A DNA stretch of 64,000 nt from Aphanothece cf. minutissima CCALA 015 (GTDB taxonomy: Bacteria; Cyanobacteriota; Cyanobacteriia; PCC-6307; Cyanobiaceae). The translations under genes were made by a program, and so were the position numbers. Below, piece after piece: positions 12,921-22,096 of the stretch. The stretch spans positions 1 through 64,000 of the forward strand of contig PVWP01000008.1 of NCBI GenBank assembly GCA_003003925.1. Direction: 5' to 3'. Below the pieces are notes generated by a model that was given only the letters and a program-made list of their open reading frames with translations, made no database searches and was not told the origin of the DNA. Numbering within the stretch: position 1 is the first letter of the stretch; each line of letters starts with the position of its first letter.

Positions 12921-14309
12921 ATGTGGTGGCGGACTCCCTGGCTGAGACAGCGGCGGCTGCTGCTGGGGCTGGCCCTGTTCGACACCCTGCTGCTGCTGGG
13001 GACCTACAACACCCTGTTCCTGCAGCGGTTCGACCGCTGGGCGGGCATCACCGGCTCGATCGTGGGCCTGGCCCTGCTCTGGGTGGGAACCTCCTACCTG
13101 CTGGGGCGCTACTCCAAGCCCGACCAGGGGCAGCGGGATTCCCAGCGGCGACGGCTGGGCGCCACCGCCGTGGTCGCCCTGCTGGTGCTGGCGGTCGTCG
13201 TGGTGGGTCTCAACTGGGGCCTGAAGGTGGAGGATCCACGGACCTTCCGCAATTTCGTCCTTCCCCTGCTGGCGGCGGTCACGCTGGCGTCAGGGACGGC
13301 GCAGCTGCTGGTCACCCGGCTGCTGAGCCGGCGCCAGGCCTGGCTGCTGGTGGGGGAGGCGGCCGAACTGACGGTGGTGCAGCGGGAACTGGAACGGGAC
13401 GGCGGCCAGAACCTGCTGGATCTCCATTACTGCGACTGCCGTGCCCTGGAGCCGTCCTTCGAGACCATCCTGCTGGCGGTTGACGGCATCGCCGTGAGCG
13501 AGGCGGCCGAACTGAACGATGCCCTGCTGCAACGGCTGCTGGCGCGACGGGAACGGGGCGCCAGCGTCTGCAGTCTGGTCATCTGGGCCGAGCACCACCT
13601 TCAGCGGGTCCCGCCGGAGCTGTTCTCGAGCCGCTGGCTGCTGCAGGCCGACGGCTTCGAGCTGCAGCCCAACCGCTGGGGATGGCGGCTCAAGCGCATG
13701 GGGGATCTGATCGTCGCCAGCCTGCTGCTGATTCTCACCGCCCCGGTGCTGCTCGTCTCCGCCCTGGCGATCCGTCTCGAGGGCGGGAGGGGAATCCTCT
13801 ACCGCCAGGTCCGGACCGGTCTCTACGGAGAGGCCATCGAGGTCTGGAAACTGAGGACCATGTGCGAGGAGGCGGAGGCACGGGGGGCCCGCTGGGCCAG
13901 CCGCAACGACCCCCGCATCACGCGTGTGGGGGCCCTGCTGAGGCGGTTGCGCATCGATGAACTTCCCCAGCTGATTGCCGTGCTCAAAGGGGAAATGAGC
14001 CTGATCGGCCCGAGGCCGGAACGGCCCGAGATCGAAGCCACCCTGGAGCAGCAGATCCAGCATTATCGGGTCCGCCACTGGGTGCGGCCCGGCCTCAGCG
14101 GATGGGCACAGGTTTGCTATCCCTACGGAGCCAGCATTGAGGACAGCCGGATGAAACTCAGCTACGACCTCTATTACCTGCGCAATGCCAGCCTGATGCT
14201 TGACACACTGATCCTGATCAAGACGATTCGCCTGCTGGCCAGAGCCCGGGGTGCCCAGCCGGTTGTGCATCACCGGGCCACCATGGCGAGGCTGAAGACC
14301 CTGCACTGA
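12921..14309 (+). CDS. polyprenyl-phosphate sugar-1-phosphate transferase (priming glycosyltransferase)
   Basis: Starts the polysaccharide repeat unit by moving a sugar-1-phosphate from a nucleotide sugar onto undecaprenyl phosphate in the plasma membrane. The 462 residues have four N-terminal hydrophobic segments (about 13-31, 43-60, 84-103 and 113-130) and a soluble middle region. The bacterial sugar transferase domain follows (from about 255), with its membrane entry KRMGDLIVASLLLILTAPVLL. It also has the WKLRTMCEEAEARG motif, the catalytic RLRIDELPQLIAVLKGEMSLIGPRP, and RPGLSGWAQV. The architecture is WcaJ/WbaP-like; the donor sugar cannot be read from sequence. It begins the left arm of the island. 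Confidence 0.93.
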   Translation: MWWRTPWLRQRRLLLGLALFDTLLLLGTYNTLFLQRFDRWAGITGSIVGLALLWVGTSYLLGRYSKPDQGQRDSQRRRLGATAVVALLVLAVVVVGLNWGLKVEDPRTFRNFVLPLLAAVTLASGTAQLLVTRLLSRRQAWLLVGEAAELTVVQRELERDGGQNLLDLHYCDCRALEPSFETILLAVDGIAVSEAAELNDALLQRLLARRERGASVCSLVIWAEHHLQRVPPELFSSRWLLQADGFELQPNRWGWRLKRMGDLIVASLLLILTAPVLLVSALAIRLEGGRGILYRQVRTGLYGEAIEVWKLRTMCEEAEARGARWASRNDPRITRVGALLRRLRIDELPQLIAVLKGEMSLIGPRPERPEIEATLEQQIQHYRVRHWVRPGLSGWAQVCYPYGASIEDSRMKLSYDLYYLRNASLMLDTLILIKTIRLLARARGAQPVVHHRATMARLKTLH

Positions 14310-14339
14310 ATCTCCGGGGGTGGGCGGCCCGTAACCGCG

Positions 14340-14345
14340 TAGGAT
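14340..14345 (+). promoter_or_regulatory. possible -10 element of galE
   Basis: TAGGAT lies 22 bases before the TTG start of galE. The distance implies a very short leader. Pattern only. Confidence 0.35.
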
Positions 14346-14367
14346 CAAAAATCACTGGCCAAGGTCT

Positions 14368-15474
14368 TTGGCGACGGTACTGGTCACTGGAGGGGCTGGC
14401 TTCATCGGCAGTCACACCTGCCTGGTGATGATCGGTGCCGGCCATGACCTGGTTGTCATCGACAACCTGCACAACAGCAGCGTCGAAGCACTCCACCGAG
14501 TGGCGGAACTCTGCCAGCTCAGCCCCTGCCGGCACGCTGTTCACCAGGATTGGGTTCATCAGGCCTGGGAAAGCGCCGCGGGTGATCGCCGGCTGGTCTT
14601 CGTCCACGGCGACATCCGCAGCCCGGCGGCTCTCGATGGGGCGTTCGGCTGCAGCGGCAGTGGCGGGGGCGTGACCGCCGTCCTGCATTTCGCCGGCCTC
14701 AAGGCGGTGGGAGCCTCGATCCAGGAGCCGCTGAGCTATTGGCATGTGAACGTCGAGGGCACCCGCTGCCTGCTGGAGGCGATGGGACGCCACGGTTGCC
14801 GGACGATCGTGTTCAGCAGCACCGCAGCGCTCTACGGCTGCCCGGAGACCCTGCCGATCGGTGAGAATGCCGGTATTCAGCCAGCGAATCCCTACGGGCA
14901 GACCAAGGCGGCGGTGGAGCAACTGCTGGCCGACACGGCCGCCAGCGAACCGGGGTGGCGCGTGGCCAGGCTGCGCTATTTCAACCCCGTGGGAGCGCAC
15001 CCCAGCGGACGCATCGGCGAAGACCCCAACGGGGTGCCCTCCAACCTGTTCCCGCTGATCACCCAGGTGGCCATGGGTCTGCGGTCACACGTGCAGATCT
15101 TCGGCTGCGACTGGCCGACGCCCGACGGGACCGGCATCCGTGACTTCATCCACGTGATGGATCTGGCCGAGGGCCACAGGCAGGCCCTGGACGTGCTCCT
15201 GGCCTCAGGCGATCAGATCCTCACCCTCAATCTGGGCAGCGGCCAGGGACACTCCGTGCTGGAAATGATCGAGGCCTTCCAGCGGATCAACGGCTGTCCG
15301 GTGGCCTACGAGTTCGCACCGCGCCGGCCCGGCGATGTGGCCGAGAGTGTGGCCGACGCGACGGCGGCACGGCACCTGCTGGGCTGGTCCACCACCCGCA
15401 ATCTCGAAGACATCTGCCGCGATGGCTGGGCCTGGCGACAGCAGAACCGGCATGGTTACCGCAGTTGTCGATAG
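14368..15474 (+). CDS. galE: UDP-glucose 4-epimerase
   Basis: Interconverts UDP-glucose and UDP-galactose for polysaccharide assembly. The 368 residues start with the NAD-binding TGGAGFIGSH and the GalE-typical DNLHNSSVEAL. The catalytic Ser is in VFSSTAALYG and the YxxxK pair is in NPYGQTKAAVEQLL. RDFIHVMDLAEGH is also diagnostic of the extended SDR epimerases. It begins at a TTG (14368) directly before the first beta strand; no ATG is available. Its 3' end overlaps the convergent glycosyltransferase gene by 19 bases. Confidence 0.93.
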   Translation: MATVLVTGGAGFIGSHTCLVMIGAGHDLVVIDNLHNSSVEALHRVAELCQLSPCRHAVHQDWVHQAWESAAGDRRLVFVHGDIRSPAALDGAFGCSGSGGGVTAVLHFAGLKAVGASIQEPLSYWHVNVEGTRCLLEAMGRHGCRTIVFSSTAALYGCPETLPIGENAGIQPANPYGQTKAAVEQLLADTAASEPGWRVARLRYFNPVGAHPSGRIGEDPNGVPSNLFPLITQVAMGLRSHVQIFGCDWPTPDGTGIRDFIHVMDLAEGHRQALDVLLASGDQILTLNLGSGQGHSVLEMIEAFQRINGCPVAYEFAPRRPGDVAESVADATAARHLLGWSTTRNLEDICRDGWAWRQQNRHGYRSCR

Positions 15475-16274
15475 AGCCACTTCTGCAGGGCCGCCGGCAG
15501 GAGGCGAAGGCCGAAGGCCGCCGCGGCCCACGCCAGGTTGGGCGCTGAGAACAACGCCAGCTCCCGCATCGCCCTGAGCCGCACATGCAGGTCGGCCCAG
15601 GCCTGTTGCCAGCCGCCACGGCGCCGAAAGAATCCGGAATCACGCTGGAAGTTCAGCAGCGGTTCGGGCAGGTTGGCGAATACGAAACCCGCCCCCGCCG
15701 CCGAGATCCAGAGGTGGTAGTCCTCCGTGCGTTTCACATCCTCCCGGTAGCGGAGCCCGGAGTCGAACACGCGGCGGCGCAGCATCACCGTGGGGTGGTT
15801 CAGGGGATTGCTGCGCGGCAGGGCGGCCACGATGGCGCGATGGCCGAGGGGCATGCACTTGAGCTGCAGATAGGCACCGTGCTCATCGACCTCATGGCAG
15901 GCCGTGCCGAGGATGTCGACCTCCGGGTGCTCCGCGAAGAAGCGGCGCTGGCGCTCCATCCTTCCGGGAAGGGATTCGTCGTCGGCATCCATCCGGGCGA
16001 TCAGGCCGATGGCGGGATCACGCAGCACCTCCTCCAGCAGCTGGTTGAGGCCGTGGGCCAGCCCCCGGCCCTCTGCCGCCTCCCGGAGCACCAGCCGGGC
16101 GGGGGCGGCGGCGGCACGGAAACGCCCGGGATCGTCGAGGGTCCCGCCGTCCACCCGCAGAACCAGCAGATCGCCGGGGGCCAGGCTGGCGGCCGTGCTG
16201 CGGATGGCCCGCAGGGCCAGGGCGGTCGGGGTGTCCCCCCTCATGCAGAGCAGGGTCGCGATGGCCCCACTCAC
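15456..16274 (-). CDS. glycosyltransferase family 2 protein
   Basis: A 272-residue GT-A glycosyltransferase, last gene of the long minus-strand operon. The nucleotide-sugar-binding acidic cluster is ARMDADDESLPGRMERQ. It is followed by the family's HPTVMLRRRVFDSGLRYRE and the ED motif in RTEDYHLWISAAGAG. The N-terminal strand is less typical than in most GT2 members. It probably adds one sugar to the lipid-linked glycan at the cytoplasmic face. Its ATG overlaps the stop of the upstream gene by four bases. Confidence 0.85.
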   Translation of the reverse strand: MSGAIATLLCMRGDTPTALALRAIRSTAASLAPGDLLVLRVDGGTLDDPGRFRAAAAPARLVLREAAEGRGLAHGLNQLLEEVLRDPAIGLIARMDADDESLPGRMERQRRFFAEHPEVDILGTACHEVDEHGAYLQLKCMPLGHRAIVAALPRSNPLNHPTVMLRRRVFDSGLRYREDVKRTEDYHLWISAAGAGFVFANLPEPLLNFQRDSGFFRRRGGWQQAWADLHVRLRAMRELALFSAPNLAWAAAAFGLRLLPAALQKWLYRQLR

Positions 16275-17173
16275 GGCGCCGAAGCGGACTGCAGCGGAAG
16301 CTCGATCTCCTCGTGGGCGGCCCGGGGGACGAAATCCTTCAGGGCCGCCACATCCACCCGCTGCCCGGCCAGGAAGCGCTCCAGCAGGGCCTCGCTGGAA
16401 TAGTCATCGGAGGCGCCGGCCCGGTTGTCGAGGATCGTCTGCACCTTGTTGATCGGCGCGCAGAAGGCCACCGACCGGTCGAAGCAGAGCAGGTCGGGCT
16501 TGCCCAGGGCGAAGAGGGAGCTGGAGGAGGAGAGCACCTGCTCGAGGCGGTTGGGGTTGGCGTAGGGAAGGGTGCGCAGCAGGCCGATCAGATCGGCGAG
16601 GCGGTAGACGGAACTGGACACCTCGATCGGGTAGCCGAAGTCGCCGGTCTGGCCCACCCAGCGAAACCGCAGCCCCGACGCCACCGGCTGGAACTCCGGC
16701 AGCGGCTGGGCGCAGTTCATCGAGTAGCAGCGCGTGGTGTTGCGACCGACGCGCAGGGAGAAGCCGATGGCGGAGGGCTGCTGCTCGAGGGCTTCCCCGA
16801 TCGACCGCAACGAAAAGGGCCGCACGAAGATGTTGTCGTCGACAAGAAACAGCAGCTGGTCACAGCGCGGACGCCAGGAACGCAGCCGCAGCCGATCCAG
16901 GAGCCGGCGCCAGTGGGACGAAGGCGGGGGCTCCCGCAGACTGGCGAGCAGGTCCCGCCGGAAGGAGCGCTCCTCCACCCAGTCGATCAGCAGCCGGCCC
17001 CGGAACTCCTCCCGCAGCTGGGCGTACCCCCGGGAGAACGCCGCGGAACTGGCCCGGTAGAGCACCGTGATCGGCGTCTGCGCCGCCTCCCGGCAGTGCA
17101 GGGCGAAGGAGGCCAGGGTCCCCTGAAGCTGCAGCGGCCGGTCCTTGGAGAAGATCAGGGTGAGGACGCGCAT
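16271..17173 (-). CDS. glycosyltransferase-like protein, specific function unknown
   Basis: A 300-residue protein. It starts MRVLTLIFSKDRPLQLQGTL, as GT-A enzymes that scan SxxRP do, and has an acidic metal-site candidate LFLVDDNIFVRPF at residues 108-120. It lacks a clear GT2 C-terminal half. The centre contains GFSLRVGRNTTRCYSMN, and the end has CFDRSVAFCAPINKVQ. It overlaps both neighbours (one base upstream, four downstream), so it is made in step with two clear glycosyltransferases. A transferase role in the same glycan is inferred from context. Confidence 0.6.
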   Translation of the reverse strand: MRVLTLIFSKDRPLQLQGTLASFALHCREAAQTPITVLYRASSAAFSRGYAQLREEFRGRLLIDWVEERSFRRDLLASLREPPPSSHWRRLLDRLRLRSWRPRCDQLLFLVDDNIFVRPFSLRSIGEALEQQPSAIGFSLRVGRNTTRCYSMNCAQPLPEFQPVASGLRFRWVGQTGDFGYPIEVSSSVYRLADLIGLLRTLPYANPNRLEQVLSSSSSLFALGKPDLLCFDRSVAFCAPINKVQTILDNRAGASDDYSSEALLERFLAGQRVDVAALKDFVPRAAHEEIELPLQSASAP

Positions 17174-18468
17174 CAGAGCTGGGGGGGGGCCGGGAACTGG
17201 TCGTGGATCGCCTCACCATCGAGCAGCGAGCGGTAGAGCCGTTCGTACTGGTCGGCGATGCGCTCCCAGGTGAAGTGGGCCTGCCAGGCCCGAAAGGCGG
17301 AGTCGGCCATCCGGCGGCGGCCGGCGGCGTCAGCCACCAGGGCCTCCAACCGCTGGCTACCGGCGGCCACATCGGCCCGCACGCTGCCTTCCCGGTCGGC
17401 GCAGCGCTCGCCGGGCAGCAGCTCCCCTCCCCCGGTCCAGGCGATGATCTCGGCCGCGTTGCCCACCGGCGTGACCAGGAACGGCGTGTGGGAGGCGGCG
17501 GCTTCGAACAGCACCAGGGGAGAGCACTCGATCCAGGAGGGGAACAGCAGCAGGTCGGCCTCGAGGAAGGCGCTGACCGTGTCCTGGCGTGAGAGGGCAT
17601 GGCCGAGCACCTGGCGGCCGGCCGCCGCATTGCGACGCCGGTTGAGGCGCTTCATCACCTGCAGCTGGGTGGGGAAGGCCAGGGCCCGCAATCCCTTGCC
17701 CCGCAGCAGGTGGTAGAGGCCCCGGGCCAGCTGCCGCGGCGTCAGGGAGCGGGCCAGGGACTGGGAGAAATCCGGGCTGACCAGCAGCAGGGTGGCCTGC
17801 CGCAGCTGGGAACCGGAGAAGATCTCGAGGGCTTCAGCCTGCCCCTTGGCCACCGACAGGTAGCCGGAGACATGCAGGATCAGCAGGTCGTTCTCAGGAA
17901 TCCCGAGCCGGGCCCGCAGGCCGGGATCGCGGGGGCGAACGAACTCTTCGGCCGCCGCCCCATTGGGAATGATGGCGATGCGGTCGACGCCCTCGCGGCG
18001 GGCGAAGTCGATGTCGCGGTAGGAGTCGGAAAGGAAGACGCAGGTGTCGTAGCTGCGCATCCATTCGCCCATGGCGGCGAAATAGGAGGCGAAGGTGGGA
18101 TCCCCCAGGGCGGAGAAGCCCGTGGGAACGAACACCTTGCGGGCCTTCAGCTGGGGCAGCAGCGGCAGCATCAGATCGGTGGCCCACTGCTGCGCCGCAA
18201 AGTTGACGATCACATCGGCATCGGAGGCGAGCAGATAGCGCTGGTAGCCGGAGACATCCCCCCAGACCCCCACCGCACTCTTGCCCTGCACATCGAAACC
18301 CCTGACCTTCACCCCCTCGATGCTGTCGCCGGTGCGCGCCGGGTCAGAGCGGGTGGCCACGGTGACGTCGTGGCCCCGGGCCACCAGCCGCTCGGAGATC
18401 TGCCGCACCACCTCCGACATGCCATGGCGGGCCGGCAGGTAGGACTCGACCGTATGGAGAATCTTCAT
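17173..18468 (-). CDS. glycosyltransferase family 4 protein
   Basis: GT-B retaining glycosyltransferase of 431 residues. The N-terminal acceptor domain opens MKILHTVESYLPARHGMSEVVRQIS with the glycine/serine loop of GT4 enzymes. The second Rossmann domain has ADLLLFPSWIECSPLVLFEAAASHTPFLVT, the usual GT4 E(x7)E motif region that holds the nucleotide sugar. The C-terminal helix (WERIADQYERLYRSLL) is also typical. It extends the polysaccharide repeat unit in the cytoplasm. Donor and acceptor are unknown. Confidence 0.9.
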   Translation of the reverse strand: MKILHTVESYLPARHGMSEVVRQISERLVARGHDVTVATRSDPARTGDSIEGVKVRGFDVQGKSAVGVWGDVSGYQRYLLASDADVIVNFAAQQWATDLMLPLLPQLKARKVFVPTGFSALGDPTFASYFAAMGEWMRSYDTCVFLSDSYRDIDFARREGVDRIAIIPNGAAAEEFVRPRDPGLRARLGIPENDLLILHVSGYLSVAKGQAEALEIFSGSQLRQATLLLVSPDFSQSLARSLTPRQLARGLYHLLRGKGLRALAFPTQLQVMKRLNRRRNAAAGRQVLGHALSRQDTVSAFLEADLLLFPSWIECSPLVLFEAAASHTPFLVTPVGNAAEIIAWTGGGELLPGERCADREGSVRADVAAGSQRLEALVADAAGRRRMADSAFRAWQAHFTWERIADQYERLYRSLLDGEAIHDQFPAPPQL

Positions 18469-18491
18469 GGGCCGGCGGGGCTGGGGCGAAC

Positions 18492-19238
18492 CTACGCCGC
18501 AGCGGGGGCAGCGGCGTAGAGCAGGGTCATGCCCGGCAGGCTGAGCCCGGAATGCACCGCCTTGAAGCGGCCGGGACAGGCGGACAGGGACTCCTCAACG
18601 GCCTGACGGGGGCCGATGTTGTAGCCGGACTCGGGGGACTGGAAGAAGGTGTCGTGCAGCAGCAGCACCGGGTCGGGGACGGCCGCCAGGATCCCGTCGA
18701 TCTCCCGCCGGACACTGGCGTGGCTGTGGTCGCCATCGAGGAAGAAGAGGGGGGAGGGGGGACGCCCCGCCCGCTCCCAGAGGCCGAGGGAGGTGGTCAG
18801 GCCGTCCCCCTGGTGCAGTTTCACCCCCGCCAGGCCCCGCACCATGGCGCCCCGCTGGGCGTGGGGATGCTCCACGTGGTCGACATCGTCGGGAAGGTCG
18901 CAGGAATGGATGGTGGTGCGGATATGGAAATACTGGGCGATTTCATGGAAGATCCGCGCCGATTTGCCGATGTTGGTGCCCCACTCGAAGATCAGGGAAG
19001 GCTGAAATCGGCAGACCGTCGCCGTCATCAGCATCAGTTCCTGAAGGGGGAAGGGATGGACGCCGACCACGGGAACCAGGGTGCGGGCCACAAACGCCGA
19101 AGTCACCCAGCCGTCCACCTCAAATTCCCCACAGGCAGGATTGCGGGAGGGGTTGGCGGTACTGAGGAAGGGATCCAGGGATGTCGAACGTTCGGCGGAG
19201 GACCCGCGAAGATCCAGCAGCCGAGTAAGGAGTCCCAT
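18492..19238 (-). CDS. class I SAM-dependent methyltransferase, CmcI / Methyltransf_24-like
   Basis: A 248-residue protein. The Rossmann core is visible as IFEWGTNIGKSARIFHEIA (modified SAM motif I with GTNIGKSA), HSCDLPDD, and LFFLDGDHSHASVRREID. The last of these is a hallmark of the cephalosporin-hydroxylase-like and Methyltransf_24 groups, which often methylate sugars in surface-glycan clusters. It sits between the epimerase (30-base gap) and the GT4 gene (23-base gap). A sugar O-methyltransferase is the most likely role. Confidence 0.72.
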   Translation of the reverse strand: MGLLTRLLDLRGSSAERSTSLDPFLSTANPSRNPACGEFEVDGWVTSAFVARTLVPVVGVHPFPLQELMLMTATVCRFQPSLIFEWGTNIGKSARIFHEIAQYFHIRTTIHSCDLPDDVDHVEHPHAQRGAMVRGLAGVKLHQGDGLTTSLGLWERAGRPPSPLFFLDGDHSHASVRREIDGILAAVPDPVLLLHDTFFQSPESGYNIGPRQAVEESLSACPGRFKAVHSGLSLPGMTLLYAAAPAAA

Positions 19239-19268
19239 GGTGGTGAATCGGGCGGGCAGGGGTTGTCC

Positions 19269-20204
19269 TCAGGTGGCAGAGGACATCGTCAACGCATGAT
19301 CCCACATCTCTGCGAGGCCCTGCTGGAGAGATACATCCGGACGCCATCCGGAAGCCAGGCGAAGCTTGCCGGCATCGAGCACATTGGCCTCCACATCGAA
19401 TCGCCGTGAAGGCAGATGACGCACCTGGATGGAGTGGCCGGCCGCCTCAGCCAAGGGGCGCAGCATCGCCATCACATCCAGATTGCTGGCACCGATTCCG
19501 GTGCCGAGGTTATAGATCTCACCATCGCCTCCGCAATCCAGGGCCGCCAGAATCCCACTGGCCACATCCGTGACGTGAATGTAATCACGGATGGTTCCCG
19601 CCTCCCCATAGATCTCGATCTCTCGATGCGAAAGGATGGCGTCGATGGCGGCGGCGAGGAAACCCTGCCCGGTCCGGGAACGCTGCTGGACGCCGTAGGC
19701 GTTGGCCGGCCTCACCACCACCACCGGCAGGTCGCGGGTGTGATGGAACATCAGGGCGTAATGGTCGATGGTCAGTTTGGTGATCCCGTAGGGGCTGATG
19801 GGGGCCGTCGGGTGGGACTCCGTGATGGGGAGGACGCTGGGCGGGCCATAGACCGTGCCTCCGGAGGACACAAGCAGCAGACGGCGGACCCCCGCGGCCA
19901 TCGCCTCCTCCAGCAATCCGACGCTGCCCGGCAGGTTGGCGAGCAGATCGAAGACGGGGTCGCCGTAACTGGTCTTGGGAACGGTGGCGTAGGCCAGATC
20001 GATCACTTCACAGCCCGGCTCCAGGATCTCCCGCATCTGGGCCCGGTTGCCGAGGTCGGCACAGCGGTAGGTGCAGCGCAGGGCGGCCGTATGGGCACCG
20101 GGGGGACGCCGCCCCACGACGGTCACCTCACGGCCGGAGGCGATCAGGGCCTGGCTGACGAGGGAGCCGATGAACCCGGCTCCGCCGATGACGATGGTCT
20201 TCAT
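19269..20204 (-). CDS. NAD-dependent epimerase/dehydratase
   Basis: An extended short-chain dehydrogenase of 311 residues acting on a nucleotide sugar. It has the dinucleotide motif GGAGFIGSLVSQAL and the Ser in LLVSSGGTVYGPPS. The YxxxK pair is in SPYGITKLTIDHY, and RPANAYGVQQRS and RDYIHVTDVASGIL are also present. The class resembles UDP-glucose or UDP-glucuronate 4-epimerases, but the exact substrate is not predictable. Its ATG overlaps the stop of the upstream GT2 gene by four bases. It is distinct from galE at 14368. Confidence 0.85.
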   Translation of the reverse strand: MKTIVIGGAGFIGSLVSQALIASGREVTVVGRRPPGAHTAALRCTYRCADLGNRAQMREILEPGCEVIDLAYATVPKTSYGDPVFDLLANLPGSVGLLEEAMAAGVRRLLLVSSGGTVYGPPSVLPITESHPTAPISPYGITKLTIDHYALMFHHTRDLPVVVVRPANAYGVQQRSRTGQGFLAAAIDAILSHREIEIYGEAGTIRDYIHVTDVASGILAALDCGGDGEIYNLGTGIGASNLDVMAMLRPLAEAAGHSIQVRHLPSRRFDVEANVLDAGKLRLASGWRPDVSLQQGLAEMWDHALTMSSAT

Positions 20205-21217
20205 TGGGGCCCCCTGAGCCGTTGCGCCAGGCGCCAGAGGCGCTTGGCCAGATTCCGGAATGGTCCCGCGGTATGCAGAAGTTCATAAGCGGGAGACGCT
20301 CGAACCATCCAGGCCCCTTTCATGGCCTGGACGCGGGCAACGGCGTCCTGGCGGAGAGGCACTTGTGCTGCACCGGTGGACAGGTTCTGGATGGCCAGAA
20401 GCAGAACCTCCTGCATGCGGCCGAAGTCGAGGGGGGGCTGCAACGAAGAAGCGTCGCCATGGGTGAGCGCAGCGATGGCCTGCACAGAGGAATCATCATT
20501 GGGCAAGCCTGCAACAGCAGCAATGTTCTCCGCGCAGATCGTGATCAGGCGACTGCGAAATGGGGACGGGCCGACTCGAGACATGCTGCCGGGAATCTCC
20601 CGGTAGACGAGCAGCACCTGTCCAACGTTAGCCACGGAACCGATCCGAGAAAGGCGTGACCACAACTCATAGTCTTCCGGGGGCTGCCGGGCTGGGTCCG
20701 TCGTGTAGCCGCCGACCTGCTGAAGCGCGGAACGTCGCAGGAGAACAGAGCTATGGACAAACGGATTGTTGAACAACAACTGATAGCGCAGGGTTGGCTC
20801 GTCAACAGGATGGCGGTGAAACCGTTCCACGAGACGATCCACCTCCATGATCTGAGCCCATGAACCGACCAAGACACAGTCATGATGAGCATCCATGTGT
20901 GCGACCTGCAAGGCCAGACGATCTGGATGGGAGAGATCATCTTGATCCTGTCGGGCCACGTAAGTGCCACGGGCCAGGGAAATACCGTGGTTCAGGGTGC
21001 GGGCAAGTCCCTGATTGGCCTGCCGGAGAAAGCGAATGCGCTGATCATCAAACTCCTCGAGGACAGAGGCCGACCCATCAACAGACCCATCGTCAATAAC
21101 GATTAACTCAAAGTCGGTAAACGACTGAGAAAGGATGCTGGAGATGGCAGCATGCAGGTAAGGAAGACCGTTGAAAACGGGCAAGACGACGGAAACACGA
21201 GGAGGAGGAGAAGTCAT
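20201..21217 (-). CDS. glycosyltransferase family 2 protein
   Basis: Canonical GT2 enzyme of 338 residues. The N-terminus VSVVLPVFNGLPYLHAAISSILSQ, the second strand ELIVIDDGSVDGSASVLEE, and the metal/donor site RQDQDDLSHPDRL are all present. The acceptor-side EDYELWSRL follows. It is the first gene on the minus strand with clearly lower GC than its downstream neighbours, and the codon use in 20.3-33 kb differs from the core. It starts one base before the methyltransferase stop and ends overlapping the epimerase start. Confidence 0.93.
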   Translation of the reverse strand: MTSPPPRVSVVLPVFNGLPYLHAAISSILSQSFTDFELIVIDDGSVDGSASVLEEFDDQRIRFLRQANQGLARTLNHGISLARGTYVARQDQDDLSHPDRLALQVAHMDAHHDCVLVGSWAQIMEVDRLVERFHRHPVDEPTLRYQLLFNNPFVHSSVLLRRSALQQVGGYTTDPARQPPEDYELWSRLSRIGSVANVGQVLLVYREIPGSMSRVGPSPFRSRLITICAENIAAVAGLPNDDSSVQAIAALTHGDASSLQPPLDFGRMQEVLLLAIQNLSTGAAQVPLRQDAVARVQAMKGAWMVRASPAYELLHTAGPFRNLAKRLWRLAQRLRGPQ

Positions 21218-22096
21218 CTAACCCCCATGATCCGCAGACGCTAGGTCTTTGGTAGCCTTGACATGCCAGCCATAACAGCAGTAATCACAAGATCCTCGAT
21301 CAAGAGAGGAACACATCTGCAGGAATCTCAGAATAGCGAGCATCGCCAGGCGGATACGCCACGATTCCTGCACAAGGGAGTAGGCCTTGGCCATCTGTGG
21401 CAGCCGCCTTATTTCCTGGGCAAGATACTCAAAGTAGTTTCCATTCGGTGTCATCTCAACGCAGCGAAAACCAAGATCCTCCAGATGCCTGGAATACCAG
21501 TTACGTGAGAAGCCAGTTGAAAAGAAATAGGGCGAAAAGTGCGTAAAGCTGCAGAATGGAGCCGTCAGGAGAAGCAGCCCTCCAGGCCGCAAGATACGAG
21601 CAAGCTCCGTGATGGCCGCTATAGGGTCGGGCAGATGTTCCAGGACCTCAGTACATAACACGACATCAAAAGAATCATTAGGTGCCGGAATTTCCACGAT
21701 ATCGCAGACATAATCCGTGGAACCATAGGTCCAGCTTTCAACATGACCCCCCTGGCCATCGCCCTTGCCGTCATAGGCCGCATTGTCCTGTGAGACGTAT
21801 TGAAGATGCGAGCAGAATCTGCGATACTTCTGCTCGCCAGAGCCAGCGTCCAGTAATCGCGACATCGGTGGAACATCAGCAAGAACCGATTGGACCCACT
21901 GGTCACGGTTAATGGAATTTGTAGTGCCGACAATCAGATAGGGATCCTGGAGACGACGGGAAACTGAGATCCACTGCCGGAAAGAAGTCTGGGATTCTTT
22001 CCTGAATTGATTGCAAGCATAAAACTGACGGTCAAGACACCGCTTGAGCTGGACAACAGGAGATAAAACACGCTTCAGAGAGCTGGGGGTTGTCAT
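21218..22096 (-). CDS. class I SAM-dependent methyltransferase (type 11)
   Basis: A 292-residue methyltransferase. The SAM motif I is SRLLDAGSGEQKYRRF, with the next acidic residue in YVSQDNAAYDGKGDG. The motif VVLCTEVLEHLPDP and the post-motif RILRPGGLLLLTAPF complete the fold. The C-terminus holds a cysteine cluster (CSSLDRGSCDYCCYGWHV). Targets of this group in glycan clusters are sugar hydroxyls or lipid carriers; nothing here decides which. It overlaps the upstream FkbM gene by four bases. Confidence 0.87.
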   Translation of the reverse strand: MTTPSSLKRVLSPVVQLKRCLDRQFYACNQFRKESQTSFRQWISVSRRLQDPYLIVGTTNSINRDQWVQSVLADVPPMSRLLDAGSGEQKYRRFCSHLQYVSQDNAAYDGKGDGQGGHVESWTYGSTDYVCDIVEIPAPNDSFDVVLCTEVLEHLPDPIAAITELARILRPGGLLLLTAPFCSFTHFSPYFFSTGFSRNWYSRHLEDLGFRCVEMTPNGNYFEYLAQEIRRLPQMAKAYSLVQESWRIRLAMLAILRFLQMCSSLDRGSCDYCCYGWHVKATKDLASADHGG

